Positions 38,101 through 50,600 of a stretch of DNA of 64,000 nucleotides are shown piece by piece. Positions within the stretch are counted from its first letter, which is position 1; each line of letters begins with the position of its first letter. The stretch spans positions 744,001-808,000 of the forward strand of contig JAGTXO010000016.1 in assembly GCA_019448385.1 (NCBI GenBank). Direction: 5' to 3'. Source of the DNA: Diacronema lutheri. Taxonomy: Eukaryota > Haptophyta > Pavlovophyceae > Pavlovales > Pavlovaceae. Both the position numbers and the translations under genes were made by a program. A model generated the notes under the pieces. The model did not search any database. It had not been told where the DNA came from and was given only the letters and a program-made list of their open reading frames with translations.

Positions 38101-41100
38101 CGCGCGACGGCAGGCGGGCGGCACGGCGGATGCGCAAGCAAGAGGGGGCGGTGCACAGGGCCTTCCGCAAGTCCCTCTGGCGCGACGCGACGTTTGTCGA
38201 GTTCGTTGAGAAGCTGCGCCCCGACGGCAGCGCGCAGCTGCTCGCGCGCGAGCCCACGCGGCACGCGGCGGCGGTGCTGTGCGAGCTCGCGCGCGGCCGC
38301 GACGGCGCGAGCGGCGCGGCCGGGCTGCTGCACGAGATGAGAGCCGCCGATGCGCGCGCGCGCGAGGCCGCCAAAGCGGCGGAGGCAGCGCGGCTTGCGC
38401 ACGGGACGCTGCGCATCGTGGCAACCGTGGCGCTGGGCGGTGCGGTCTTCGCCGGCATGTCAGCGCTGGTCGTTGCTTGCGCGGCGCGCACGGCGACCGG
38501 TGCGCTTTTTGGGGCCCGCCGCCCGCGGGCGGCCGCGCGCGGAGCCGACGACGCGCTCGGCACGCTGCAGCGCGCCGAGCCGCCGCCCGCCGACAAGGGC
38601 AAGCGCAGGCGCGCCAGAGCCAACGACGACCCCGTCGACGCGGCGCGCAAGGCCGTGGGCAAGGCGGAGGGCAACTGCCGCAAGGCAGCCCGCCGGCTGC
38701 ACCTCGCTGCACTGGGCGAGGAGGAGGCGCAGCAGCGCGTGCTCGACGCCGAGGCGGCGGAGCAGCTGGCGCGCTCGCGCGAGCCGGCCGGCGGCTGGGT
38801 AGGCAGCGCGCGCGCGCGCGCGCGCGCCCCGCCGCGCGCGCGCCCGTCGATTGGCGTGCGCGCAGCGCAGAACGGCGCGCCAGCTCCGTCACCTGCGCGC
38901 CGCCGCGCCCGTGCCCCTCGCGCGCAGGGGCGCCCTGCGGACCTGCGGCTGCAACAGGCGCACTTTGGCATTCGCGAAGATGCCGACGCGGATGTGCGCC
39001 GCGCGCACGAGGCGCTGCGCCGGGCGAGACAGGGTGTGGCGTGCGCCAAGGCCAACGTGCGGCAGATGGAGGCGGCGTTGCTCAACGCGACGCGCTGCGC
39101 CACCGCGGTGCTCGCGCCGCGTGGCGTGCCGGAGGGTGACGAGCAGGCCGCGGCGAGAGAGCAGGCGGCGCTGGACCGGGAGGCGCCGCCGGCCGCGGAA
39201 CGCGCGGCGCCGACGGCGCGCTCGCCCTCGGAGCTGCCGTCCGAGTGGGGCCCGCCAGCGGTCGGCCGGCGCCCGACGCCGCGTGCACTGTCGCACGCCG
39301 CGGGGTGCGGGGACGACAACCCGTTTGCGCCGCTCGCAACCGTCAGCGGTGATTGGTCGCCCACGCCGAGCTTGCGCCCGCCGTCCTCGCCGCCGCGGCA
39401 GCCGCCGTCCGACCGCCGCAGCGCGCAGCGTCGCAGCGCGCGCGCGCGGCCGCCGAGGCCGACCGTTTCACCCGAGGAAGCGCTCGCAGCCGAGCGCCAG
39501 GCGCGCGCGCTGTCGGAGCAGGCGGAGCAGAGGCGCGCCAAAAAGGCCGCCGCCAAGGCCGCGCGCCGCGCCGCGCGCGCCGCCGACAAGCGGACGGCGC
39601 GCGTCGTCCACGCGTGCGTAAGCGCCGCCTTGCAGCGCGTCTGCACGAGCGTCGCCACGGGCACGCCGCTCGCCGTGCTCCGCGAGCGCGCCGAGAGGCC
39701 GCGCGCGCCGAAGGCCGCGCCCGCGCCACCACGCCGCGCAGCGGACGGCGGCCGCGCGCTCCGCCACGCGCGCCGTGCGGCCGATGCGGCGGCGGAGCGC
39801 GAGGCGGCGGTGGCGGCCGACGCCGACGAGCGGTTCGAGCGGCAGCCCTCCGCCGCCCGGTTCGACGGCGGCGATGGCGGCGGAGGCGGCCACGTCGAGG
39901 CGAGCGCGCGACCGCGCGCCGGCGAGGCCGGCGAGGCTGGCGCGCACGGCGCGCCTGGCGCAGCGGGGCCCCCGGCGGCGTCGCTCGCGTCGCGCAGCCC
40001 GTGTGATGCGCGGCGCACGGCACGCCTCCCGCACGCACGCGCCGCAGCCACCTACGCAGGCAACGGCGGCTGGGGTGGCAACGTCGGCGGCGACGTGTGC
40101 GGCGATTGTTTCGGCGGCGGCGGCGTCCGTCGCGACGCCTGCGGCGGCGGCGACGCCACCTGCGGCTGCGGCGATGGCGGCGTCGGTGCTGGCGCTGGCG
40201 AGGCCCCTGCACACGGTGCGCCGGCGCGCGCGACGGCGTCGCGCTTGCTGCGCTTGCTCGGCGCGCCACGCGCCGTGCTCGGTGCGATGGCGCACGCCGC
40301 GGCCGTGTTGGCGCGCGGCGTGGCCGCAGCCGTCGCTGGCGTGCGCGCCGCCGCGCGCGCCGTGCGGCGCGCGCGCCGCCGAGCGCCTTGCGCGCGCCGC
40401 ACGGCTGCGCGGCGCGCTCGCAGCCCGCCGATGCGCGACGTCGACGGCGCCCTGCGGCCCTCACCGTCCTGGCCGCGCACACGCCTCGTCTGCGGCCGGC
40501 GCCTCGCGCCTCTGCGCCGCGCGGGCGCGCGCCCGCCGCCCGCACACGCCGCGCCGAGTTCCCGCGCGCGCGCTGCGCAACCCGACAGCGACGCGCCGGC
40601 GTGCGCGCCGCGGCGCTCGGCGCCTGTCGGTGCGCCGCCGCGCGCGCGTGGCCTGTGCGCGGCGCGCGCGCGGCGCGTCCTCGACGTCGCCGGCCGCGCG
40701 GCGCGGAGCGCGCGCCTCGGCGCGCGCATCACGCGCCAGCGCACGCCGGGCCCGTCATCGGAGCCCAGCACGGCCGAGAGCGGCGACGGCGCGGGCGCCG
40801 GCGGCATCGGCGCGGCGGCGCCTGGCGCGGCGACGATGCGCGCCACCGGCGCGCGCGCAGCGCGCGCTGCGGCGGCGGCGGTCGGTGGCGCCTCGCGTCT
40901 CGCGCGCCGCGCGATGGCAAGCGCCGCCGCCGCTGCCACCTCCATAGCCGGCGCTGCCGCCTCCACCGTCGCCGCCGCCGCCGTTGCCATCGGCGCGGCC
41001 GTCACGTCACCGGCGTTCGCCGCGGCGCGTGGCATGGCGGCCGCATGCGTCGCTGCCTGCGCCCGCCCCACCGCCGCGCAGGCGGCCGCGTCGCGCGCGC

Positions 41101-44100
41101 TCGGCGCGCTCTTCGTGCTCGTCGACGCGGCCGACGCGGCGGGCGACAGCGACGCCGCGCTCGGCGCGCTCGCGGCCGCGGTCGACGCGACGGAGCTGCG
41201 CCCGCCGCCGGCCTTTTGGCGCGCGGGCCGCGCCGCGGCGTACGCACCGCGTCCGCCGCCCCTCAACTCGGCGCGGCCGCGCTACAACCGGCGCGCGCGC
41301 GCACCTAGCCCTCCCGTCGCGGCCGCGCGGCGCAATCTCGAGCGCGCGGTGCGCGAGCTCACGCGCGCCGCGCGCGCTGAGCGCGAGCGCGCGCCGGCGC
41401 CGCGCGGCGCGCGCGGCGGCGTGCTCCACGCGCTGCGCGCGTCGCTCCCCGTGCACGCGCGCGTTGCGCTCGGCACGGACGCGGAGCTGCGCGCGGACAT
41501 TGCCGCGTTCGCGCGCGCGCGCCGCGAGCTGCACAGCCTCACCGACGCCGAGGTGGCGGCGCTCGCGCGCCCGGACGGGCCGCCGCTGCCCGTGCGGCTC
41601 GCGTGCACGGCGGTCGCGCGCGCGCGCGGCGTGACCGTGCTGCTCGACATCGTGCCGCGCGGCGGCGGCGCGCCCGAGCGGCTCGTGTGCCGCGCCCGTC
41701 GCCGCGGCGCCGCCACGCGCACGCCACGGCCGACAGCCGCCGTTATCGCGCGCGCGCCTTGCATAGCGGCGCGCGTTGGCCACACTGAGCCGGCGCGCGC
41801 GTGCGCGGGCGGACCGATCGGGGTCGTGCGCCTCCGTTCAGCGCGCCGCCGTTCTTGGCGTGGGGCGCGGCTCGACGTGCACACCCGCGAGCGGCTGGCC
41901 ACACCGGTGCCATGCCACGTCGTGGCCTGCGCCGCCGCCTCGGCCATCGGCGCGTGCGTCGCTCGCGCGCGGCTTGGGCTTGCACGGCTGGCGCGCGCGT
42001 GGCCCTGCGCCTCCGCTCCACTAGCCACTGCTGCTGTCGCCTTCGCGCCTGCCGCCGACGGTGTTTTCCCCGCCGCACTAGCCGCTCCTGCATCCGCCTT
42101 CGCGCCTGCCGCCGATTTTCCCGCCCCACTAGTTGCTCCTGCATTCGCCTCCGCGCCTGCCACCACCGGCGTTTTCCCCGCGCCACTAGCCGCTCCCGCT
42201 GTCGCGTCCGCGCCTGCCGCCGCGGGCGTGTCTTCCGCCCCACTAGTCGCTGCCGCTGCCGCCCTCCAGGCCGCCTCCGACGGCGTTTTCCCCGCCCCAC
42301 TAGTCGCTGCCGCTGCCGCCTTCCAGGCCGCCTCCGACGCCTTTTCCCCCGCTCCACTAGCCGCTGCCGCTGCCGCCCTCCAGGCCGCCTCCGACGGCGT
42401 TTTCCCCGCTCCACTAGCCGCTGCCGCTGCCGCCCTCCAGGCCGCCTCCGACAGCGTTTTCCCCGCCCCACTAGTTGCTCCTGCATTCGCCTCCGCGCCT
42501 GCCACCACCGGCGTTTTCCCCGCGCCACTAGCCGCTCCCGCTGTCGCGTCCGCGCCTGCCGCCGCGGGCGTGTCTTCCGCCCCACTAGCCACTCCTGCAT
42601 CCGCCTTCGCGCCTGCCGCCGATTTTCCCGCCCCACTAGTTGCTCCTGCATTCGCCTCCGCGCCTGCCACCACCGGCGTTTTCCCCGCGCCACTAGCCGC
42701 TGCCGCTGCCGCCCTCCAGGCCGCCTCCGACGGCGTTTTCCCCGCCCCACTAGTCGCTGCCGCTGCCGCCCTCCAGGCCGCCTCCGACGGCGTTTTCCCC
42801 GCCCCACTAGTCGCTGCCGCTGCCGCCCTCCAGGCCGCCTCCGACGCCTTTTGCCCCGCTCCACTAGCCGCTGCCGCTGCCGCCCTCCAGGCCGCCTCCG
42901 ACGGCGTTTTCCCCGCTCCACTAGCCGCTGCCGCTGCCGCCCTCCAGGCCGCCTCCGACAGCGTTTTCCCCGCCCCACTAGTTGCTCCTGCATTCGCCTC
43001 CGCGCCTGCCACCACCGGCGTTTTCCCCGCGCCACTAGCCGCTCCCGCTGTCGCGTCCGCGCCTGCCGCCGCGGGCGTGTCTTCCGCCCCACTAGCCGCT
43101 CCTGCATCCGCCTTCGCGCCTGCCGCCGATTTTCCCGCCCCACTAGTTGCTCCTGCATTCGCCTCCGCGCCTGCCACCACCGGCGTTTTCCCCGCGCCAC
43201 TAGCCGCTGCCGCTGCCACCCTCCAGGCCGCCTCCGACGGCGTTTTCCCCGCCCCACTAGTCGCTGCCGCTGCCGCCCTCCAGGCCGCCTCCGACGGCGT
43301 TTTCCCCGCCCCACTAGTCGCTGCCGCTGCCGCCCTCCAGGCCGCCTCCGACGCCTTTTGCCCCGCTCCACTAGCCGCTGCCGCTGCCGCCCTCCAGGCC
43401 GCCTCCGACGGCGTTTTCCCCGCCCTACTAGTCGCTGCCGCTGCCGCGTCCGCGCCCCCCGCCGCGGGCGCGTCTTCCGCCCCACCAGCCATCGCCGCCG
43501 CGCCCGCCGCCAACGCGCGCACCGCCAACGTGCCCGTTGCCAACGAGGCTACCGCCACCGAACCAGCCGCCCTTGAGCTTCCCCTCCAACCCGCCAACTC
43601 GGCGCTGCTTGCGTGGGCGGGCGACGCGGCTGCGCGCCGGCTGGCCGCCGCCGCCGCGAGCGCCGGCCTCCCGCAGGCAGAGGTGGAGCGCATCGCCAGC
43701 GGCGACATGCTCGCCTCAACCGTCGACGCGTGCTGCGAGGTCGTGCTGCGCGTGCACGGGCAGGCCGGCGGCGGGCATGTCTGCCACGTGCCGCTCGCCG
43801 CGCAACCCGCGGTGTTTCAGGACGACGCCGAGCGCGCCGCGCTGCTGCACCGCCTGCGCAGCGAGGCGACAACGCAGGCTGTCATCGGCGTGTGGAGCCC
43901 GTCGGACGAGCGCGGCGGCGCGGGCGGTGACGACGGCGCGCAGCTCGCCTCCGGCCATTTCACCGCGTTGCGCCTTGTGCGCGTCGCGCGCGCGGGCGAG
44001 CATCGCTACGACGCGGTGCTCGTCGACACGCTCGCGTCGCCCTGCAGGCAGGCGCTCATGCTCGCCAAGGCGATAACTGCCACGCTGCACGCGGCGGGTC

Positions 44101-44560
44101 TCGACATTTCGCGCGTGCGCCGCGCGCTGCTGCTCAACGAGGCGGCGCAGCGTGGCGCGACGTGCGGCCTCGCGATAGTGGGCGCGCTCAACGACGCGCT
44201 CGCCGCGGCGGGCTGCTCGTCCGCGCCGCGCACGTTCAGCGTGGCGGACATGTACGCTGTCGGCGAGCGCCTCCGCGTCGCGCTGACCGGCGCGGCCAGC
44301 GATCGTGCGCCGGGCGGCGTCTGCGCGGTCAGGAGCGCGGTGCGTGGCGGGGGCAGCCCCGATCGCGCCGAAACGCCGCCGCAGACGCGCGGCGCCAAGG
44401 CCGCCGCTGGCGTCACCGCCGCCGCCACCGCCGCCGCCACGCCGCCGCCGCCCGCGCTGGGCGCCGCCGCCGCCGCCACCGCCGCCGCCGCCGCTGCTGC
44501 CGCCGCCGTGGCCGCGCCGCCACCGCCGCCACCGCCGCCGCCGGCCGGCGACGAGGGCGA

Positions 44561-44629
<69 letters not shown>

Positions 44630-47600
44630 GCGCACGTTCTTGAAGCTCGCGCCCAGGGCGCGCGCGGCCGCCTCGGCGCGTGAGGCGTTGCGCGCCGCGT
44701 GTGCGCGCGCGGACGCGGCGGCGTCGTCACACGCGTCGGCGCCGCACGCGCCCGCCGGTGCGCGCCGCCGGCGGCGCGCGGGCGCAGGCGAGCTGGCGCT
44801 CGCGGCTGCGCGCGCGCTCGCCTCGACGGAGCACGGCGATTTGACGGACGACGCGCTCGAGGCCGCCATCGAGCAGGAGCTGGGCGACGAGCGCGGCCAA
44901 CTGCTGCTGTGCACGCGGGGCGCAGCGGCGCAAAGGCCCGCGCTTTGCCGGCTCCTGAAGCACGCGTGCGCGTCGGCGCGCGCGGCGAAGCGCGCGCAAT
45001 TCACGGTGTTCGTCGTGCGCGCGCCCACGCGCGGCGAGCGGGGGGGCGCCGCCGCGACGCGCGTGGACTCGGTGGTCGAGCTGTCGTGCGCGCTGCACGA
45101 GAAGGCGGGCGCGCTCGGCGGCCTCCAGAGCGTCTGTGTGCGTGGCTTTGCCCTCGAGCGCCGCCGGACACTCGACGCTGGCGCCGAGGCCGGCGCGTCC
45201 GCCATCGGCCAGGACGAGCAGGTCGAGGCAGAGGCGGGCGAGGCGTCCGTCGCCGGCGTGACGATGGCCAAGCAGCTGCGTCAGTTTGCCGAGCAAGCTG
45301 CCCGCGACGACGTGCTCTTCCACGTCGCCGTGTCCGAGGCCGACGCCCACGCCCGGCTGGCGCGCGTTGCGGGTGACTATGTCGGCGCGTACAGCGTCGT
45401 GCTCGCAGTCGCCGGGCTCGTCTGGCTGGCCAAGGCCGACGAGGTTGCGCCGGCGGCCGCCCAGCCCGCCGCCGTGCCGCCCGCCGCCCCGCCTGCTGCC
45501 GCCACGTCCGCCGACGCCGAGCGCGACGCCTCGCCTTCCGACCGCCTGCGCGCGCTGACGCTCGCCGTGCGAGTCGCGCTCGCGCGCGGCGTGCTGCGCC
45601 ACCTCCTCGCCGACGCGTCGCCGGGCGCGTCCGCGACCGCTGGCGGTAGTTGCGCGACGCCCGTCGAGGCGGCCACGTCCGCCGCCGCGCCGCCCGCCAC
45701 GGGCGTCGTGACGAGTGGCGTTGCGGCGGGCGCTGTGGCGGCCGCACCGGCTGCTGCGGGCGGTGCGATGGCGGGTGCATCGCCCATCACGCGGCCGGCG
45801 AAGCGCGCGCGGCGCACGCTCACCGCCGCTCCAGCCGCCTCGGCCGTTGCGGCCGCTGGAGGCGCACGCGCGGGCGCACGCGGCGCGGCCGGCGCGCCTC
45901 GCGCGCGCGCCGCGCGCGCGCCGGCCGAGTACGTCTGGCTTGCCATCGCGCGCCGGATGCTGGCGGCGCGACACGCGGCGGCCGCGGGCGGCGACTTTGT
46001 CGCGTCGTGCGTCGCCGCGATGCAGGCCGAGTACGGCGACGGCTGTGCCGTCGTCGTCGGCGACGCGCCTGATGACGCCTTGGTCGAGGCTGCGGCGGCG
46101 GCGCTGCTCGAGGGCAAGCACGCGGCGGTGAGCCTCGGCTGCGTCGACCGGCCGGCGGTGCTCGTCGTGCAGCGCGCCGTGGACGCGCCCACGTCGCGCG
46201 TGCACGGGTGGTGCGCGCACGCGGCGGGCGCCGCCGAGTTTGACGAGGGCGCCGCGCACGGCGTGTTCAACGCGATCGTCGAGCGCGCGTGGGCGCTGCG
46301 TCCGGACCCGGCCGACGGCAGCCCGCCGCCCACGCGCACGTGGGAGGTCGAGCAAATCGCTGGCGACGCGCCCGACCAGGCGGGCGTGGCCGCGCTGCGC
46401 GTGCTCTACGCGCTCGTCGCGGCGCACGGCCGCTACCGCTCGGCCGCCGCGCTCTTTGGCGCGCTCGCGCAGCTGCACGCGCCCGACGCCGCCGGCGCGC
46501 GCGCGGAGGTCGTCGCGGCGGCGTGCGCGGTGCCGCCCGGCGCGCGGCCGGGCGCCGCGCCGGCGGCCGCGCGGGACGACGCGAGGGAGCGCGCATGGGA
46601 CGGCGCGCAGATCGCCGCGCTCGCCGTCGGCGCGGACGCTGCGCGCAGGCGTGTCGCGCCCGTGCGCGCGCTCGTCGACGCGCTCGGCACGCCACCGACC
46701 TCGGCGATCACGGGCGGGCCGGCGGTCCGGCTCGCGGGCGCGGGCGACGGCGGCCACGGTGCACGGTGGGTGGGCGGGCAGGCGGCGACGCCCGCCGAGC
46801 AGCTGCCGAGGGAGCTGCTGCGCGCCTACCACGAGGCGGTGCTGTGCGTCACGCCCGGCAGCCTCCAGCTCGGCCCGGCGGCGCTCGACGCGGTCACGCG
46901 GCCGCGCGAAAACGACACGCTGGAAGGCCTCCTCGCGCGCGTCAGCTGGCAGTGCGGCGCGAGGGCGAGCACGTGCGCCATGCTCGCCACGTTTTCCGAG
47001 CAGGCGGGCACCGGCTCGCGCGTCGCGCTCAAGGCCCTCCGCACGAGCTCCGACCTGGCCGGGCTGACGGCGGCTGCGGTCGGGCAGCAGGCGCCGCAGA
47101 CGCCGCCGCCGCCGCTTCTCGTGATGCTCGGCCGCTGCCCCAGCCCGCTCGTCGGCGGCGGCCTCTTCCCGCCCGACCGCGCGACGGGCGAGCCGGCGGT
47201 GCACGCGGCGACGTCCGAGCTCGCCGTCGAGCTGCTGCGCGACGCGCGCGCGCTGGCCGGCACGGACGGGCGGCTCGTCGTGCTGTGCCTCGAGGCGTCC
47301 AACCCGCTCTGGTTCTGCCCCAAGGTGCGCGAGCTCGAGCTGCCGCGGACGCGGTCGGACGGCGTGCGCGCGTCCGGCTGCACCTGCCCTGCGACGTGCA
47401 GCGATGCGCGCGGCGCGGCGGGTGGCGCTGCCCGCGGCGCATCGACGCGGCCGGCGGCGCGCGCGATCAACAAGGCGGTGCTCGACCACTTCGTCGCGCT
47501 TTTCGGCCGCGAGGGCTTCGCGACCTTTGAGTTTGCGGGCGGCGGCGAGGCGAGCTGGCTGTGCGACAGCGCGGCCGGCACGACGACCGTCGCGGCGTGC

Positions 47601-50600
47601 GCGTCGCTGCCGCCGCGCATGGGCGATGGGCAGCTGGCCATCCGGCGGCACACGCTCGGCACGGGCGCCGACGCGCCGGCGCACGCCGTCGTCTCGCTCC
47701 GCGTCGCGCACGTGAGCCACGCCATCCGCCGCGCGGCGGACGACGGCGGCGCGCGCGCCGAGCGGATGGCGCGCGCCGCGCGCGCGTTCTGCGATGTGGC
47801 GGCCGCGCTGCGCGTCGACGCGATCCTGGCGGAGGTGCCCGAGGACCGCCCGACGGGCACGCCCTTCCTTGGCGGGCTGCTCAAATGTTGGGACAAACGC
47901 AACGGGAGCTGGACGGCGCCAGCCACGCTCGCGCTCGGAGACGTGCGCGAGGTGGCCAAGCGGACGGCCGACGCAGCGGCCGGCCGAGCGGACGAGGTCC
48001 CTGCGGCTGGCCGTCCGCAGGTCGCGGCGCGCGCGTGCGCTGGCGCGATTGGCGGCGGCGCGGGCGCGGCGGGCGCCTCGGACGCTGCGCCGCGTGCACT
48101 GGCGGGCGCGTCGGGTGCGCGCACGGACGGCGGCCCTGCCGACGCACCGCGCCAGCTGGAGAGCCGCTACGGCGAGGCGAGCAAGCTCGACCTACCCCAA
48201 GATTCCACTACGGGCCGCGTCCTCGACGCTCGCGAGGCCCAGGACCGCGCGCGCGTGCCTGCTGCGCCCGACGGCACAGCGCTGCGCCGCGTGCTCGACG
48301 CCGTCGGCGCGGGCGCGCCCGCGCAGCGCAGCCCGCGCTGGCACGACGAGCGATGGGAGGAGGTCACGGGCAGCAAGGTTGGCGACGTCGTGAACGACAA
48401 CGCCGGCGTCGCGCACGAGACGCTCACCGACGAGTACGTGCACCGGCGGCGGCGCGAGGTGCGGACCAAGGCGACGACCGCGGGCATCCTCGGCGAGGCC
48501 GTCGCGCTGCGCAAGCTGGCGGCCGCGTACGGCATCACCGTCGTGTGCAACCTGCCGATGGTGCGTGCGGACCCGCACGACAAGAGCGCGCCGTTCGCCT
48601 TCTCGCCGGACGGGCTCGCCATCCTCCCCGAAAACAACGAGCAGGTCCTCGTCGAGGTGAAGACGCTCACCAAGGCGGGCGCCACGGCGCACGAGGACGG
48701 GCCGCCGCAGCCGCACCGCGATCAGCTGCAGCTCGGCATGCACGTCCTCGGCGTGAGCAAAGCGCTCTACGTGCAGTACCTCAGGCACGAGGACCGGATC
48801 GTCGTGCACGTCGTGACGCGCGGCGCCGGCTGGCTTGCATTCGCGCAGCCGAGGGTGCAGGCCTTCTGGGCGCGCGTCGTCGAGCGGCGCGCGCGGCTCG
48901 AGCGCGCGCGCGCCGACCACCCGGCTGCGAGCCGGCGGCACCGGCGGCAGCAGACGCCGGCCGGGCCGCCGCTCGTGCTCGCGCTGGACGGGCGCATCCC
49001 CGCCGCGCGCGCCGCCGCGCTGCACGCCGTCGCGCACGGCACCGCGAGCGCGGCGGCGGTGACGGCGGCGGCGGCGACGGGCGACGCGACGGCGTTGCAA
49101 GACGCGATCGCGGCGCTGCGCGCGCCCGTCGGCAATGCGGCGATCGACAGCGCAGCGCGTGCGGAGCGCGCGGCCGTCGAGCGGGCGATCGCGTACCTCG
49201 GGCAGCCGGCAGGCGACGCCGCCGCCCGCGGCACGGCCGAGGCGGCCGAGGAGGAGAGGACGGTCGACGCCGACATCTGCGCGTTGCTGCACCAGCTCGG
49301 CGCGAGCGTGGCGCACGTGCACGTCGAGGACGCGGATTGCGTCACGCGTGAGCACTGGGGCGGGGCGGTGCTCGCTGCAGCGGGCGACCCGTCGAGCGCC
49401 CCCGCCATTTCGAGCGTCATCGTCGCGCACATCGTGCGCCTCGCCGGCTTTGGCGTCGAGCTCCCGCAGTCGATTCGCGTCGCCCCCAGCACGGCCGACT
49501 GGCACGAGGGCTGGCTCGACGTGCAGTGCGTGCTGCTGCGCACGCGCCGGCGCGGGCGGCGCGACGACGACTTTGTGGCCGTCGTCAGGCGCGGTGGGCG
49601 CTGGTTTGCGTGCGAGCCCGGCCGCGCGCGGCGGCTGCAGTGGCGGTCGGTCCTGCGCCGCGCGCGCGGCGGCGTCGACGGGACCGGCGAGGAGGCGTTC
49701 GCGGTCGTCTACGTGCGGCGCGGCGACGCGGCCGGCGACGCGGCTGGCGACGCGCAGGCCGAACGGGCGCGCGGCGGGCGCGCGCGCAGGCGCACGCGCG
49801 GCGGCACGCGCAAGCGCAAGCGCGGCGCCTCCGCCGGGCTCGAGGCGGCCGCGCCCGCCGGCGCGCCGGCGGGCGCTGCTCACCGCCCGCCCGCCAGGCG
49901 TGCCACGGTCGCCGCGCGCACCACGCGCTCTGTGACCGACGCGCGGCACTCGGCGCCTGCCGCCACGGTTGCACCTGTCTTCGACTGGCGCGCCGGCCGC
50001 CCGCCCCCTGCCGCCGCCGCCGCCGCCAAGCGCGGCCAGGCGCTCGAGCCGGGGCAGTTCGCGCGGCCGCGTGGGCGCGCGCCATGGGGCAAGGTCTGGG
50101 ACAGAGTCTCGGGTGCGTGGGCGGACAAGCCGACTGGTGCTGCCGTCGCCGCCGCGCCGCCGCCGCTGCCGCCCGCCGCCGCGCCGCCGCCCGCCGCCGC
50201 GCCGCCGCCCACCGCCGCGCCGCCGCCCGCCGCCGCGCCGCCGCCCGCCGTCGCGCCGCCGCCCGCCGCCGCGCCGCCGCCGCCGCCGCCACCGGCGGCG
50301 CTCGGCCGCCGGCAGCACGTCGGCGCGGGCGGCAGCGCGGCGGGCCGGCGGCTCGCGGCCATCGCACGGCGGCAGCGCGGCGTGCGCGCGCCGCCGCCCG
50401 CCGCGCGCTTCCTCGCCACGCTGCCGCCACCGCCACGCGACGGCCTCGCGCGCACGAGCAAGCAGGCGCGCGCGAGGCGCAACGCGGACGGACGGCCGGC
50501 GCACGCGCGCGCGGCCAACGCGCGCGCCTTCTACCGCGGCGTGGAGCTCGGCGTGCACGCGACGCGCGCCATCGTCGACGCGCGCCACGCCGACCTGCCG

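Noticed and set aside
37211-40051. Minus-strand open frame of 946 residues
   Set aside because: Ala/Arg/Ser-rich shadow of the giant gene; no recognisable domain.
41282-43708. Minus-strand open frame of 808 residues over the repeat array
   Set aside because: Repetitive only because the plus-strand array is; upstream and downstream it has no independent coding signal.
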